Assembly: GCF_027247405.1 (NCBI RefSeq)
Contig: NZ_CP097463.1
Span: 3,472,001-3,536,000 of the forward strand
Source of the DNA: Jatrophihabitans cynanchi
Lineage (GTDB): Bacteria > Actinomycetota > Actinomycetes > Mycobacteriales > Jatrophihabitantaceae
Direction: 5' to 3'
Length of the DNA: 64,000 bases
Shown here: piece after piece, positions 51,125 to 59,470 of the stretch
How positions within the stretch are numbered: the first letter of the stretch is position 1
How the letters are laid out: each line of letters begins with the position of its first letter
The notes under the pieces: generated by a model
Told to the model about the DNA's origin: nothing
The model's database searches: none
What the model saw: only the letters and a program-made list of their open reading frames with translations
Program-made: the position numbers and the translations under genes

Positions 51125-52099
51125 ATGTCGACCACGCAGACCCGAACCTGGCAGGACGAGGTGCGGGCACTGGCCGCCGAACGGGACGCGGTCATCCTCG
51201 CGCACAACTACCAGGAGCCGGCGATCCAGGACGTCGCCGACCACGTGGGCGACTCGCTCGCCCTGTCCCGGCTCGCGGCCACGACGGACGCGAGCACGAT
51301 CGTCTTCTGCGGCGTGCACTTCATGGCCGAGACGGCGAAGCTGCTGAGCCCCGACAAGACCGTGCTCATCCCCACAGCGCGTGCCGGGTGCTCGCTGGCC
51401 GACACCATCGACGTCGAGCAACTGCGCGCCTGGAAGCGTGAGCACCCGGGCGCGGCGGTCGTCGCGTACGTCAACACCAGCGCGGCAGTGAAGGCCGAGT
51501 CCGACGTCTGCTGCACCTCCTCGAACGCCGTGGACGTGGTGAACTCGATCCCGGCGGACCGCCCGATCCTGTTCCTGCCCGACCAGTTCCTCGGCGACCA
51601 CGTCCGTCGCCAGACCGGCCGCGACAACATCGAGGTGTGGCTCGGCGAATGCCACGTGCACGCGGCGATCAGCCCGACCGACCTCATCGACACCGTGCGC
51701 GCGCACCCGGACGCCGAGCTGTTCATCCACCCGGAGTGCGGCTGCGCCTCGTCGGCGATCTGGCTGGCCGGCCAGGGCGAACTGCCCGAGGAACGCGTCA
51801 AGATCCTGTCTACCGGCGGGATGCTCGACGCCGCGCGCCGCACGAGTGCGAGTACCACCCTCGTCGCGACCGAGATCGGCATGCTGCACCAGCTCGGCAA
51901 GGCGAACACCCGCACGTCGTTCCTGCCGGTGAACCCCAAGGCGTCGTGCCGGTACATGAAGATGATCACGCCGGAGCTCTTGGTGCGTTGCCTGCGCGAG
52001 GGACGCGACGAGGTGAGCATCCCGCAGGACGTGGCGGCTGCCGCCCGGCGCGCCGTGCAGCGGATGATCACGCTCGGCAGCCCGGGCGGCGGCGAGTAG
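51125..52099 (+). CDS. nadA: Quinolinate synthase NadA
   Basis: A 324-residue quinolinate synthase, which condenses iminoaspartate with dihydroxyacetone phosphate in de novo NAD synthesis and holds a 4Fe-4S cluster. Family marks are [39 protein letters not shown], the Cys in [31 protein letters not shown] and [14 protein letters not shown], giving the three cluster cysteines. ATG at 51125 with GGGGCG-type leader. nadB and nadC do not follow, so the rest of the pathway must be elsewhere. Confidence 0.96.
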   Translation: MSTTQTRTWQDEVRALAAERDAVILAHNYQEPAIQDVADHVGDSLALSRLAATTDASTIVFCGVHFMAETAKLLSPDKTVLIPTARAGCSLADTIDVEQLRAWKREHPGAAVVAYVNTSAAVKAESDVCCTSSNAVDVVNSIPADRPILFLPDQFLGDHVRRQTGRDNIEVWLGECHVHAAISPTDLIDTVRAHPDAELFIHPECGCASSAIWLAGQGELPEERVKILSTGGMLDAARRTSASTTLVATEIGMLHQLGKANTRTSFLPVNPKASCRYMKMITPELLVRCLREGRDEVSIPQDVAAAARRAVQRMITLGSPGGGE

Positions 52100-52190
52100 C
52101 CGGACGCGCCTGCGGGGATACTCGCGGCATGCTCGGGATGTCCAGCAGCCGCGCGATGGCCATGCTTCGCGCCCTGGGCCGGCTGTAACG

Positions 52191-52790
52191 ATGTTCGACC
52201 AGCTCACCCAGCTCGTCGCGGAGGCTTCGGCGTGGGCGTACGTGGTGGTGCTGCTGTTCGCCGTGGTCGACGCGGTGTTGCCGGTCGTGCCGAGCGAGAC
52301 CGCGGTGATCACCGCCGGCGTCGTCGCAGTGTCCGGCGACCTGTCGCTGCCCGTGGTGATCGCCGCGGCCGCCGTCGGCGCCTTCGCCGGCGACAACCTC
52401 GCGTACGGCATCGGCCGCCGGTACGGCACGCGGGTGACGGACCGGTTCTTCCGGGGCGAGAAGGCGAAGCGACGTCTGGATTGGGCCAGCACGAAGCTCG
52501 AGGAGCGCGGCGGCGAACTGATCGCCGTCGCGCGCTTCATCCCCGGTGGCCGGACCGCGGTGACGCTCACCGCGGGGCTGACCCGGTTCCCGTGGCGGCG
52601 GTTCGCCGTGTTCGACGCGATCGCCGCGCTCATCTGGGCCGGCTATGCCGCGCTGCTCGGCTACTTCGGCGGCCAGGCCTTCGAGCATCAGCCGTGGAAG
52701 GGACTGCTCGTCGCGCTGGGCATCGCGTTCGCGGTCACTTTGGGCACCGAACTGGTGCGCTGGCTGCTGCGCCGGCGCCGACGGACCTGA
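52191..52790 (+). CDS. DedA/SNARE-associated membrane protein
   Basis: A 199-residue DedA-family protein with about five hydrophobic segments. Family marks are LPVVPSETAVITAGVVA with the conserved Glu, GAFAGDNLAYGIGRRYG, and the amphipathic ARFIPGGRTAVTLTAGLTRFPWRRF with the essential Arg residues. DedA proteins act in membrane lipid recycling or scrambling and proton-motive-force balance. ATG at 52191. A possible 19-codon frame just upstream (52129) has no independent support. Confidence 0.9.
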   Translation: MFDQLTQLVAEASAWAYVVVLLFAVVDAVLPVVPSETAVITAGVVAVSGDLSLPVVIAAAAVGAFAGDNLAYGIGRRYGTRVTDRFFRGEKAKRRLDWASTKLEERGGELIAVARFIPGGRTAVTLTAGLTRFPWRRFAVFDAIAALIWAGYAALLGYFGGQAFEHQPWKGLLVALGIAFAVTLGTELVRWLLRRRRRT

Positions 52791-52849
52791 GGCGACCGCG
52801 ACCACGTCGGGACCGCGACCCTGTCGGCACCGACCGCGATACTCGGCTG

Positions 52850-53653
52850 ATGGTGAACCTTGGCGTGATCTTTCCGCCCGACCGTCCGCCGGAGGAGTTG
52901 CGCGAGGTGGCGCAGCAGGCGGAGCGGTCCGGCGTCGCCGAGCTGTGGCTGTGGGAGGACTGCTTCGCCGAGAGCGGCATCGCCACCGCCGCTGCCGTGC
53001 TGGCGTGGACGCAGCGGCTACGTGTCGGCATCGGCCTGTTGCCGGTGCCGCTGCGCAACGTCGCGCTGACCGCGATGGAGCTGGCCACCCTGGCTCGGCT
53101 GTTCCCCGGTCGGCTCAGTCCGGGCATCGGTCACGGGGTACTCGACTGGATGGGTCAGGTGGGTGCACGTGCGCAGTCGCCGCTGACACTGCTCGGTGAG
53201 TACGCCACGGCACTGCGTGAGTTGCTCCGGGGGGCGACGGTGAACGCGGCAGGCCGCTATGTGCGGCTCGAGGACGTCACGCTGGCCTGGCCGCCCGAAG
53301 CGGTGCCCCCGCTACTGGTCGGCGCGGTCGGGCCGCGCACGCTCGAGCTGGCCGGATCAACAGGTGATGGCGTGATTCTCACCGGCGAGACCAGCGTCGA
53401 GCAGTTGGCCGCGGCGCTGCCCCGCATCCGGGCCGGACGCGACGGGGCCGGCCGCACCGGCGAGGCGGAGGTGGTGGTGTTCCACGCCGTCGAAGGCGCG
53501 CCGCCCGCGGGCGAGGTCGCGGCAACCGTGGCCCGTTACGCCGCGGCCGGCGCAACCACGGTCGCCCTGCACTCGGTCGGCGAGAGTGCGCCGCCGCTTC
53601 GCGAGTTCGCCGGCTTCGTCGGCAGCGAGGTCAGCCCACTCGTGCGCGGCTGA
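52850..53653 (+). CDS. LLM-class (F420-dependent type) oxidoreductase
   Basis: A 267-residue protein of the luciferase-like monooxygenase fold. LGVIFPPDRPPEELREVAQQAERSGVAELWLWEDCF, LRVGIGLLPVPLRNVALTAMELATLARLFPGR and GIGHGVLDWMGQ are typical of F420-dependent actinobacterial members. VPPLLVGAVGPRTLELAG and DGVILTGETSVEQL complete the barrel. ATG at 52850. The substrate is unknown; cofactor F420 rather than FMN is inferred from the subfamily. Confidence 0.85.
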   Translation: MVNLGVIFPPDRPPEELREVAQQAERSGVAELWLWEDCFAESGIATAAAVLAWTQRLRVGIGLLPVPLRNVALTAMELATLARLFPGRLSPGIGHGVLDWMGQVGARAQSPLTLLGEYATALRELLRGATVNAAGRYVRLEDVTLAWPPEAVPPLLVGAVGPRTLELAGSTGDGVILTGETSVEQLAAALPRIRAGRDGAGRTGEAEVVVFHAVEGAPPAGEVAATVARYAAAGATTVALHSVGESAPPLREFAGFVGSEVSPLVRG

Positions 53654-53665
53654 CGGACGCGCGGC

Positions 53666-54964
53666 TCAGCCTCTGGCCGGCGTAGGCGAGTCGCAGAAGC
53701 GCACCTGGTCGCGGCCGCTGGCCTTGGCCGCGTACAGGGCCACGTCCGCAGTGGCGATCAGTTCATCGAGCGTTCGCGCGGCCTCGGAGGCGATGGCGAC
53801 ACCGATTGACGCGGTCAGCCGCATCCCGCCGCCGAAGGCCAGCCCGCGGATGCACGAGGTCAGGCGCAGCGCGATGCCCAGCGCGCCCGCCCGGTCGATG
53901 CCCGGCAGCAGCACGACGAACTCCTCGCCGCCGTACCGCCCGACGGCGTCGTGGCCGCGCAGATCGGTACGCAGGCACTCGGCGACCGCCCGCAACGCCT
54001 CGTCCCCGGCCAGGTGGCCGTGGGTGTCGTTCACCTGTTTGAAGTGGTCCAGGTCGATGAGCAGCAACGAGCTGGGCTCGCCGTTGTGCGAGCTGCGGGC
54101 CAGGTGCCTGTCGGCCAGCCGGCGCCACGCCCCGGCGGTGAGCAGCCCGGTCTTGTCGTCGGTCCCCGCCTCGACCTCGAGCACGCTGACCATCGCGCTG
54201 CGCTGCAGCACGCCGAGCAGGATGAGCAGAGCGGGTGTCAGCCAGGCGGTGTGCCGGATCACGTCGGCGGTGAGCGCGCCGACGATCAGCGAGGCGATCT
54301 CGAACGCGGCGACGTCCCGGTTGGGCAGCACGCTGCGCAGCGTCGGCGGCCGGACGACCAGCATGATGCCGGCCGTGAGCAGGCACAGGCTCAGCACCCC
54401 GGACGTGAGCACCGCCGCAACGGTAGCGGCAGCGCGAACCGGCTCATTGGCCGGAGCGAGGCCGCCGAGCGCGTGGTAGGTGGCGGACGCGGCGAGGATG
54501 CCGAGGGTAGCGGTGGTGGCGCTGAAGACTTCGCGGTACGGGCGCAGACCCTGGCCGCGACCGGTGCGGAGCACGACGTAGGCCGAGCCGAGCGCGGTGA
54601 GCAGGCCGGCGTACCCGGCGGGCACCAGCAGAGCGGCAGCCACGGTCCACACCGACAGGTAATCGGCGCGCACCCGGTCGCCGCCGAGCCAGTGCCGCAG
54701 CCGGGAGAAGTAGGCGACCGATTCGGTGAAAACTACGGCGAGCCCGGCCAGCGTCGCCAGCCGGGCAAGGTCGGTGCTGGTTGGGTCTGCAGCCGTCAGT
54801 GCGACGACCAGAATGATCACGGCCGCCAGCTCCACGGCCAGCATGAAGCGCCGGCCGGAAGCATCGAGCGACCACAAATCCCAGTCGCGCACGCGCAGGA
54901 TCGGGCGGCGTGTGGCGTCGTCGCCTGGTGCCACCGTTCCTCCCGATGCAGATGCCGTGGCCAT
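53666..54964 (-). CDS. Membrane diguanylate cyclase (GGDEF)
   Basis: A protein of about 432 residues. The first 250 hold seven or so transmembrane helices (VELAAVIILVVALTAAD onward), a MASE-like sensor. The C-terminal 170 form a GGDEF domain with LLIDLDHFKQVNDTHGHLAGDEAL and the active site RYGGEEFVVLLP. The motif RGHD, five residues before GGEEF, is a product-inhibition I-site. It would make cyclic-di-GMP from GTP at the membrane. I start at the ATG at 54964; an ATG 23 codons upstream is in frame. The divergent side carries the Trp-leader element. Confidence 0.93.
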   Translation of the reverse strand: MATASASGGTVAPGDDATRRPILRVRDWDLWSLDASGRRFMLAVELAAVIILVVALTAADPTSTDLARLATLAGLAVVFTESVAYFSRLRHWLGGDRVRADYLSVWTVAAALLVPAGYAGLLTALGSAYVVLRTGRGQGLRPYREVFSATTATLGILAASATYHALGGLAPANEPVRAAATVAAVLTSGVLSLCLLTAGIMLVVRPPTLRSVLPNRDVAAFEIASLIVGALTADVIRHTAWLTPALLILLGVLQRSAMVSVLEVEAGTDDKTGLLTAGAWRRLADRHLARSSHNGEPSSLLLIDLDHFKQVNDTHGHLAGDEALRAVAECLRTDLRGHDAVGRYGGEEFVVLLPGIDRAGALGIALRLTSCIRGLAFGGGMRLTASIGVAIASEAARTLDELIATADVALYAAKASGRDQVRFCDSPTPARG

Positions 54965-55126
54965 TTGTATGCATATGCCGTTTTCGAACAGCGACCCCGA
55001 GCGTGAGCACACGGCCGCTTTACTCGTGTTCATCGACCATAAAGAACCGGAGCTGAGTTCGGCGGCTGCTCCAGGATTCACGGCAGGAACCTGACCCGCC
55101 GCGTCCCGCTACGAGGAGGTGTCCTG

Positions 55127-55150
55127 ATGCAGCACTGGAACTGGGGCTGA
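55127..55150 (+). CDS. Putative Trp-codon leader peptide (MQHWNWG)
   Basis: ATG CAG CAC TGG AAC TGG GGC TGA: seven codons with two Trp and one His, preceded by AGGAGGT with a 6-base spacer, a near-ideal ribosome-binding site. It is followed at once by two strong hairpins whose arms can pair alternatively, the layout of a transcription attenuator sensing charged tRNA-Trp. Unlike known trp leaders, no tryptophan gene lies downstream on this strand. Too short for ordinary gene prediction. Confidence 0.65.
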   Translation: MQHWNWG

Positions 55151-55160
55151 GCCGCCGCCG

Positions 55161-55198
55161 CCCGCCGCTGTCCCGGCCGTATGCCGGGACGGCGGGGG
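55161..55198 (+). promoter_or_regulatory. First hairpin of a putative Trp attenuator
   Basis: GTCCCGGC at 55170-55177 pairs with GCCGGGAC at 55183-55190 around the loop CGTAT; CCGCC and GGCGG extend the stem with a bulge. The 3' arm GGACGGCGGGGGC can alternatively pair with GCGCCC..CCGTCC in the 5' arm of the following hairpin, as an antiterminator would. Confidence 0.6.
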
Positions 55199-55211
55199 CA
55201 CACCCGTCATG

Positions 55212-55246
55212 AGCCGCGCCCATCCGTCCATGGGACGGGCGCGGCT
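55212..55246 (+). terminator. Terminator hairpin of the putative Trp attenuator
   Basis: AGCCGCGCCC at 55212-55221 pairs perfectly with GGGCGCGGCT at 55237-55246, with a further GTCC/GGAC pairing inside, followed by TTTGC. The 10-base-pair GC stem starts 62 bases after the leader stop codon. Confidence 0.65.
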
Positions 55247-55263
55247 TTGCTGTGCCTGAAAGC

Positions 55264-56847
55264 TCAGCTGTGCTTGATCAGCTGCCACGGCGTCTGTCCG
55301 GGATCGGAGACGACCAGGCCGGGTACCTCGCCCTGGGTGAACCATTTGGCCTGGTAGCCGATCCCGTCGTACAGCACCCGCGCACCCGCGCGGTAGGTGG
55401 TCGTCGCCGACCACGCGGGATACGTACCGGCCGAGAGCGTCGGCGTCGGTTGCGGATGCTCGCCCGGCAGCACCGGCCCGATCAGCGTCCACGGCGTCTC
55501 GAAGGCGCTCGTGACCGGGGTGTCGGGCTGATCGCCCTGGGTCCACCACTTGGCCTGATACACGTTGTGCCGCCACACGATCTTGGTGCCCTGTGCGTAA
55601 GGCAGCGTCGGGTTCCAGATCGCGTAGGGCGAGGTCGCCGGGTCGTCCACGATCTGGGTGGCGACGGGCGCCGGAGCACCGGAGTCGACCGCGGTCGAGG
55701 GTGCGATCGCGGGCGTGACCTGCCCGGCGGTGAACGGCACGAAGATGCGGGTAAACGCGGCTGTCTTCTGGTCGATTCCGCTGCAGTTGACCGACACGAT
55801 CGAGACGTTGGCGTAGTTCGGGCCGCACGCCTGGTCGCGGTTCACCGACCACATCGACAGGCGCCGCAGGTGGTGCGTCTGCGCGAACACGAGCAGCGAC
55901 TTGGCATCCTCGAGCCCGAACCGCTCGGCGGCGACGTCGTTCTGCCCGATCATCGGCGTCGCGCCCACCCGCTGCCACGCCTGGGCGCTGCTCAGGTGTA
56001 CCCCGGCCACCCGGTAGGCGTCGACCAGCTGGCCGGCGACCGCGGTGAGCGCGGAACGGTTCGCGCCGGCCAGGCTCTGGCCGTCCAGTGAGTTGCCGTA
56101 GTCCATCGTCATCGCGTTCACGCCGGCGAGCTCGACCTTGGCCCGCAGCATCGCGGCGAGGACGGCCTGCCCGCTGGCGGTCAGTCCGGACGGCGTGACC
56201 GGCAGGGTGAGCCAGACGGCGAGGCGGTGGCCGGAGCGCTCACGAGCTAGCTGCAGCGAGCGGATCGCCTCGGCGCGGCGGGTGGACACGTCGCTGCTGG
56301 AGGCGTCGGTGCCCTCGATGTCCAGGTCGACGGCGTTGACGGAGTATCGGTCCACGACCGCTCGATAAGCGGCGGCGAGGTTGCCGGTGTCCGCGCAGCC
56401 GATCGCGAGTTCGGAGTTCGCGGCGCCGCCGAAGGAGACCATGACCTGTCCGCCGCGCTGTCGCAGCCGGGCGATGCGGCGGTCGAGGTCCATCGTGCTC
56501 GCGGCCTGGTCCAGCGAGTAGCTCGCGCCCCAGCTCGGCTCGCAGGCGTTCGCCTTCGAGCTCACCACGAAGCCCAGTACGAGGTTGGCCGATATCGCCT
56601 TGGACGCGTCCTCGAAGGCGTACTGCGGCGTCGCGGTCACGTCCACGTACGGCATGAACGAGGACACCGGCGCGGCGACCCGGGCGCTGTGCGAGGCAGT
56701 GCGGAAACCGACTACGGCTGCCGAGCCGGCGACCAGTAGCACGATGAAGCCGGCGATGCGCAGCCAGGACAGCCGGCGCACCGCATCAGGTTGTGCTGAG
56801 CCGCCTTCGCGGCGCGCGGCCGCGTAGGCGCGCTCCTCAGGTGTCAC
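55264..56847 (-). CDS. Membrane-anchored GH18 chitinase with two chitin-binding modules
   Basis: A 527-residue protein from the GTG at 56847. An N-terminal helix (IAGFIVLLVAGSAAVVGF) anchors or exports it. Residues about 65-370 are a GH18-type barrel: FMPYVDVTATPQY, VMVSFGG, the catalytic DLDIEGTD, MTMDYGNSLDGQ and LSMWSVNRDQACG. Two C-terminal type-3 chitin-binding modules (CBM5/12-like) follow: YAIWNPTLPYAQGTKIVWRH and YPAWSATTTYRAGARVLY, both with YQAKWWTQG/YQAKWFTQG cores. It would hydrolyse chitin or a related N-acetylglucosamine polymer outside the cell. Divergent from the GT2 gene, 123 bases apart. Confidence 0.9.
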   Translation of the reverse strand: MTPEERAYAAARREGGSAQPDAVRRLSWLRIAGFIVLLVAGSAAVVGFRTASHSARVAAPVSSFMPYVDVTATPQYAFEDASKAISANLVLGFVVSSKANACEPSWGASYSLDQAASTMDLDRRIARLRQRGGQVMVSFGGAANSELAIGCADTGNLAAAYRAVVDRYSVNAVDLDIEGTDASSSDVSTRRAEAIRSLQLARERSGHRLAVWLTLPVTPSGLTASGQAVLAAMLRAKVELAGVNAMTMDYGNSLDGQSLAGANRSALTAVAGQLVDAYRVAGVHLSSAQAWQRVGATPMIGQNDVAAERFGLEDAKSLLVFAQTHHLRRLSMWSVNRDQACGPNYANVSIVSVNCSGIDQKTAAFTRIFVPFTAGQVTPAIAPSTAVDSGAPAPVATQIVDDPATSPYAIWNPTLPYAQGTKIVWRHNVYQAKWWTQGDQPDTPVTSAFETPWTLIGPVLPGEHPQPTPTLSAGTYPAWSATTTYRAGARVLYDGIGYQAKWFTQGEVPGLVVSDPGQTPWQLIKHS

Positions 56848-56970
56848 GCCAGCACTGCTCTCGGGTTCGCCAGATCGATTCGCTGCACGACCTACGAATC
56901 GGCGGACGGCTGCCGAAGTTAAGGGTTCGAGACCGCCTGAGGCGGCCAGCACCCGTGGGGAGCGCACTAT

Positions 56971-59418
56971 ATGAATCTGCGCCGCAAGCCTGGCGTCCGC
57001 GTGAAGAAGCAGTGGGGCGCCGACAAGCGGACCCAGCCCGCGTCGCCGGTAGCGCCGGCGGCCAGCGATGCGCTGATGACGCTCGGCAGGCTCGGCATCG
57101 TCGTCACCCTGCTCGCCTGGCTGGCCTATTTCAGCGTGACGGTCCTGTCGCAGCTGGTCAACAAGGGCTTTCAGGGAATGCGGTACACCTCCGAGGCCAC
57201 GCTGTACGTGATAATCATGTCGTTCTTGACGCTGTCCTCTCTGCTGTACCTGGTGGCCCGCCAGGGCGCGCTCTACCGCACCCGGGCCCACCGCCGGATC
57301 CCGCGGGCCGTCATCGACGACGCGTTCGAGGAGACCCGGCCCACGATGACCGCGCTCGTCCCGTCCTATCGGGAAGAGGTCGCGGTCGTACGCAAGACGC
57401 TGTTGTCCGCCGCGTTGCAGGAATACCCGTTCCTGCGGGTCGTCCTGTTGCTCGACGATCCACCCAACCCGCAGCCCGGCCCGCACGCCGACTCGCTGGC
57501 CGCCGCGCGTGCCCTCGCGGGCGAGTTGACCGCCTGGCTCGCCGAACCGGCCACCCGCTTCGCCCGCGTGCTCGAGGGTTACGAGACCTCGGCGCCGGAC
57601 GGCCCGGCGAGTGTCGCGGACGTCCTCGACCTGGCTGCCGAGTTCGGTTGGGCCGCTGCCTGGCTGCACGCCCGCGCCGAGGAGGAGGTCATCGCCGACC
57701 ACGTCGACCGGTTCTTCGCCGACCAGGTCCTGGGCACGCTCGCGGCCGACTTCGACGCCGCCCAAACCGCGCTGCGCGCGGCGGCCGCCCAGGGCGGCCG
57801 GATCGAGCGCAAGCGGATGGTGCAGCTGTACCGCCGCCTGGCGTGGACGTTCCGCGCCGAGATCACCTGGTTCGAGCGCAAGCTCTACGCCTCCCTGTCG
57901 CACGAGGCGAACAAGGCGATGAACCTGAACAGCTACCTCGGCCTGATGGGGCGCAGCGTCGAGCCGCGCCAGACGCCGGAAGGGCTGATCCTCGCGCCCT
58001 CGACGGGCAGCCGGTCCATCGCCTTCCCGGACGCCGACTTCGTGCTCACGCTGGACGCCGACAGCATCCTGCTGCCCGAGTACTGCCTGCGCCTGGTGCA
58101 CCTGATGCACCAACCCGAGAACCACCGGCTGGCTGTGGCGCAGACCCCGTACTCGGCGTTTCCCGGCTCCCGCACCCGGATGGAGCGGCTGGCCGGCGCG
58201 ACGACGGATCTGCAGCACATCATCCATCAGGGGATGAGCTATCACGACGCGACGTTCTGGGTCGGCGCCAACGCGGTCATCCGCAAGCGCGCCCTCGAGG
58301 ACATCGTCGAGGTCGAGCACAGCGGCGGCCACGAGATCCGCCGCTACGTCCAGGACCGCACGGTCATCGAGGACACCGAGTCCTCGCTCGACCTGGCGAT
58401 CCACGGCTGGTGGTTGCTGAACTACCCGGAGCGGCTCAGCTACTCGGCGACGCCGCCGGATTTCGGTTCGCTGAGCATCCAGCGCCGCCGCTGGGCGAAC
58501 GGCGGTCTGCTGATCCTGCCGAAGCTCTGGCGCAACGGGCGCGAGCGCGCCAAGCGCGGCCAGCACGGTAGCACCTCGCAGACGCTACTGCGGGTGAACT
58601 ACATGGCCTCGACCTGCTGGAGCAGCCTCGGGCTGCTGTTCCTACTTGCCTACCCGTTCGACAGCAAGCTGCTGAGCCCGCTGATCGTCCTGGCCGCGCT
58701 GCCCTACTTCCTCGCGATGGCCAGCGACCTCAAGCGCTTGGGCTACAAGCGGACCGACGCGATGCGCATCTACGGCTTCAACCTAATCCTTCTGCCGGTG
58801 AACCTCGCCGGGGTGGCCAAGTCGCTGCAGCAGGCGATCAGCGGCAAGAAGATCCCGTTCGCGCGCACCCCGAAGGTCGCGAACCGGACCGCGACACCGC
58901 TGCTGTTCGCCCTGTCGCCGTTCCTCATCATCGCGTACTCGGTGTGGACGGTGGTGCGCGACGTCCACGAGCACAACTGGGGCAACGCCGCGTTCGCCGG
59001 GATCAACACCCTCGCCGCCGCCTACGCGATCGTCGCGTTCATGGGCGTGCGCAACGCGCTCGTCGACGTGCTGCTCGGCTTCGTCGAACACTTCTACGTG
59101 ACCGACCAGCGCCGCGACGTCCAGGTCGTGCGGCGCAACCGCGTGCTCGCTCCCGCGCCGACGCGGGAAGCGGATTGGCAGGAGATGCTGTATCGCGGCG
59201 CGGCCGGCACCCAGACCGGCGAGTACTCCTACGGCGACGGCGGGTTCCGCATCCTGGCCAGCCCGCCCGTTGCCCCGAAGCTGAACCGGCGGGCAACGGA
59301 CCGCCGCCGCGCCACCGACGTGCGGCACGATACCGCCGCCGGACCCGACACCGTGGCCGGACCCGACGCCGTGGCCGGACCGCAGCGCAGGGAGGCCGAT
59401 CGCGCGCCGTCGTCATAG
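56971..59418 (+). CDS. Membrane GT2-family glycosyltransferase (polysaccharide synthase-like)
   Basis: An 815-residue processive-type family 2 glycosyltransferase. Two N-terminal helices (LGIVVTLLAWLAYFSVTVL and ATLYVIIMSFLTLSSLLYLV) precede the catalytic domain: ALVPSYREE, VVLLLDDPP, the DXD motif LTLDADS, the acceptor-site IEDTESSLDLAIHGWW and the Q/RxxRW motif QRRRWANGG. Four or five C-terminal helices form the polymer channel. An insert between the first Asp and the DXD lengthens the domain. The last 40 residues repeat AGPDxV. RBS GGGGAG nine bases upstream. Probably makes an extracellular or cell-wall polysaccharide; the neighbouring chitinase and diguanylate cyclase suggest a regulated matrix polymer. 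Confidence 0.88.
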   Translation: MNLRRKPGVRVKKQWGADKRTQPASPVAPAASDALMTLGRLGIVVTLLAWLAYFSVTVLSQLVNKGFQGMRYTSEATLYVIIMSFLTLSSLLYLVARQGALYRTRAHRRIPRAVIDDAFEETRPTMTALVPSYREEVAVVRKTLLSAALQEYPFLRVVLLLDDPPNPQPGPHADSLAAARALAGELTAWLAEPATRFARVLEGYETSAPDGPASVADVLDLAAEFGWAAAWLHARAEEEVIADHVDRFFADQVLGTLAADFDAAQTALRAAAAQGGRIERKRMVQLYRRLAWTFRAEITWFERKLYASLSHEANKAMNLNSYLGLMGRSVEPRQTPEGLILAPSTGSRSIAFPDADFVLTLDADSILLPEYCLRLVHLMHQPENHRLAVAQTPYSAFPGSRTRMERLAGATTDLQHIIHQGMSYHDATFWVGANAVIRKRALEDIVEVEHSGGHEIRRYVQDRTVIEDTESSLDLAIHGWWLLNYPERLSYSATPPDFGSLSIQRRRWANGGLLILPKLWRNGRERAKRGQHGSTSQTLLRVNYMASTCWSSLGLLFLLAYPFDSKLLSPLIVLAALPYFLAMASDLKRLGYKRTDAMRIYGFNLILLPVNLAGVAKSLQQAISGKKIPFARTPKVANRTATPLLFALSPFLIIAYSVWTVVRDVHEHNWGNAAFAGINTLAAAYAIVAFMGVRNALVDVLLGFVEHFYVTDQRRDVQVVRRNRVLAPAPTREADWQEMLYRGAAGTQTGEYSYGDGGFRILASPPVAPKLNRRATDRRRATDVRHDTAAGPDTVAGPDAVAGPQRREADRAPSS

Positions 59419-59470
59419 CCTGGACGCAGCGTGGCCGGCAACGCCGCGCCCAGGTGAAGGAGATGGCCGA

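Noticed and set aside
52129-52188. 19-codon frame upstream of dedA
   Set aside because: No Shine-Dalgarno sequence and no repeated regulatory codon; likely chance.
56848-56970. Possible cyclic-dinucleotide riboswitch in the leader of the GT2 gene
   Set aside because: A small CCGCC/GGCGG hairpin is present, but I could not match conserved bases of known c-di-GMP or c-di-AMP aptamers.
56848-58566. Upstream extension of the chitinase frame to 1100 codons
   Set aside because: The extra part is antisense to the GT2 catalytic domain and has no signal peptide; the GTG at 56847 fits the anchor helix and the divergent promoter.
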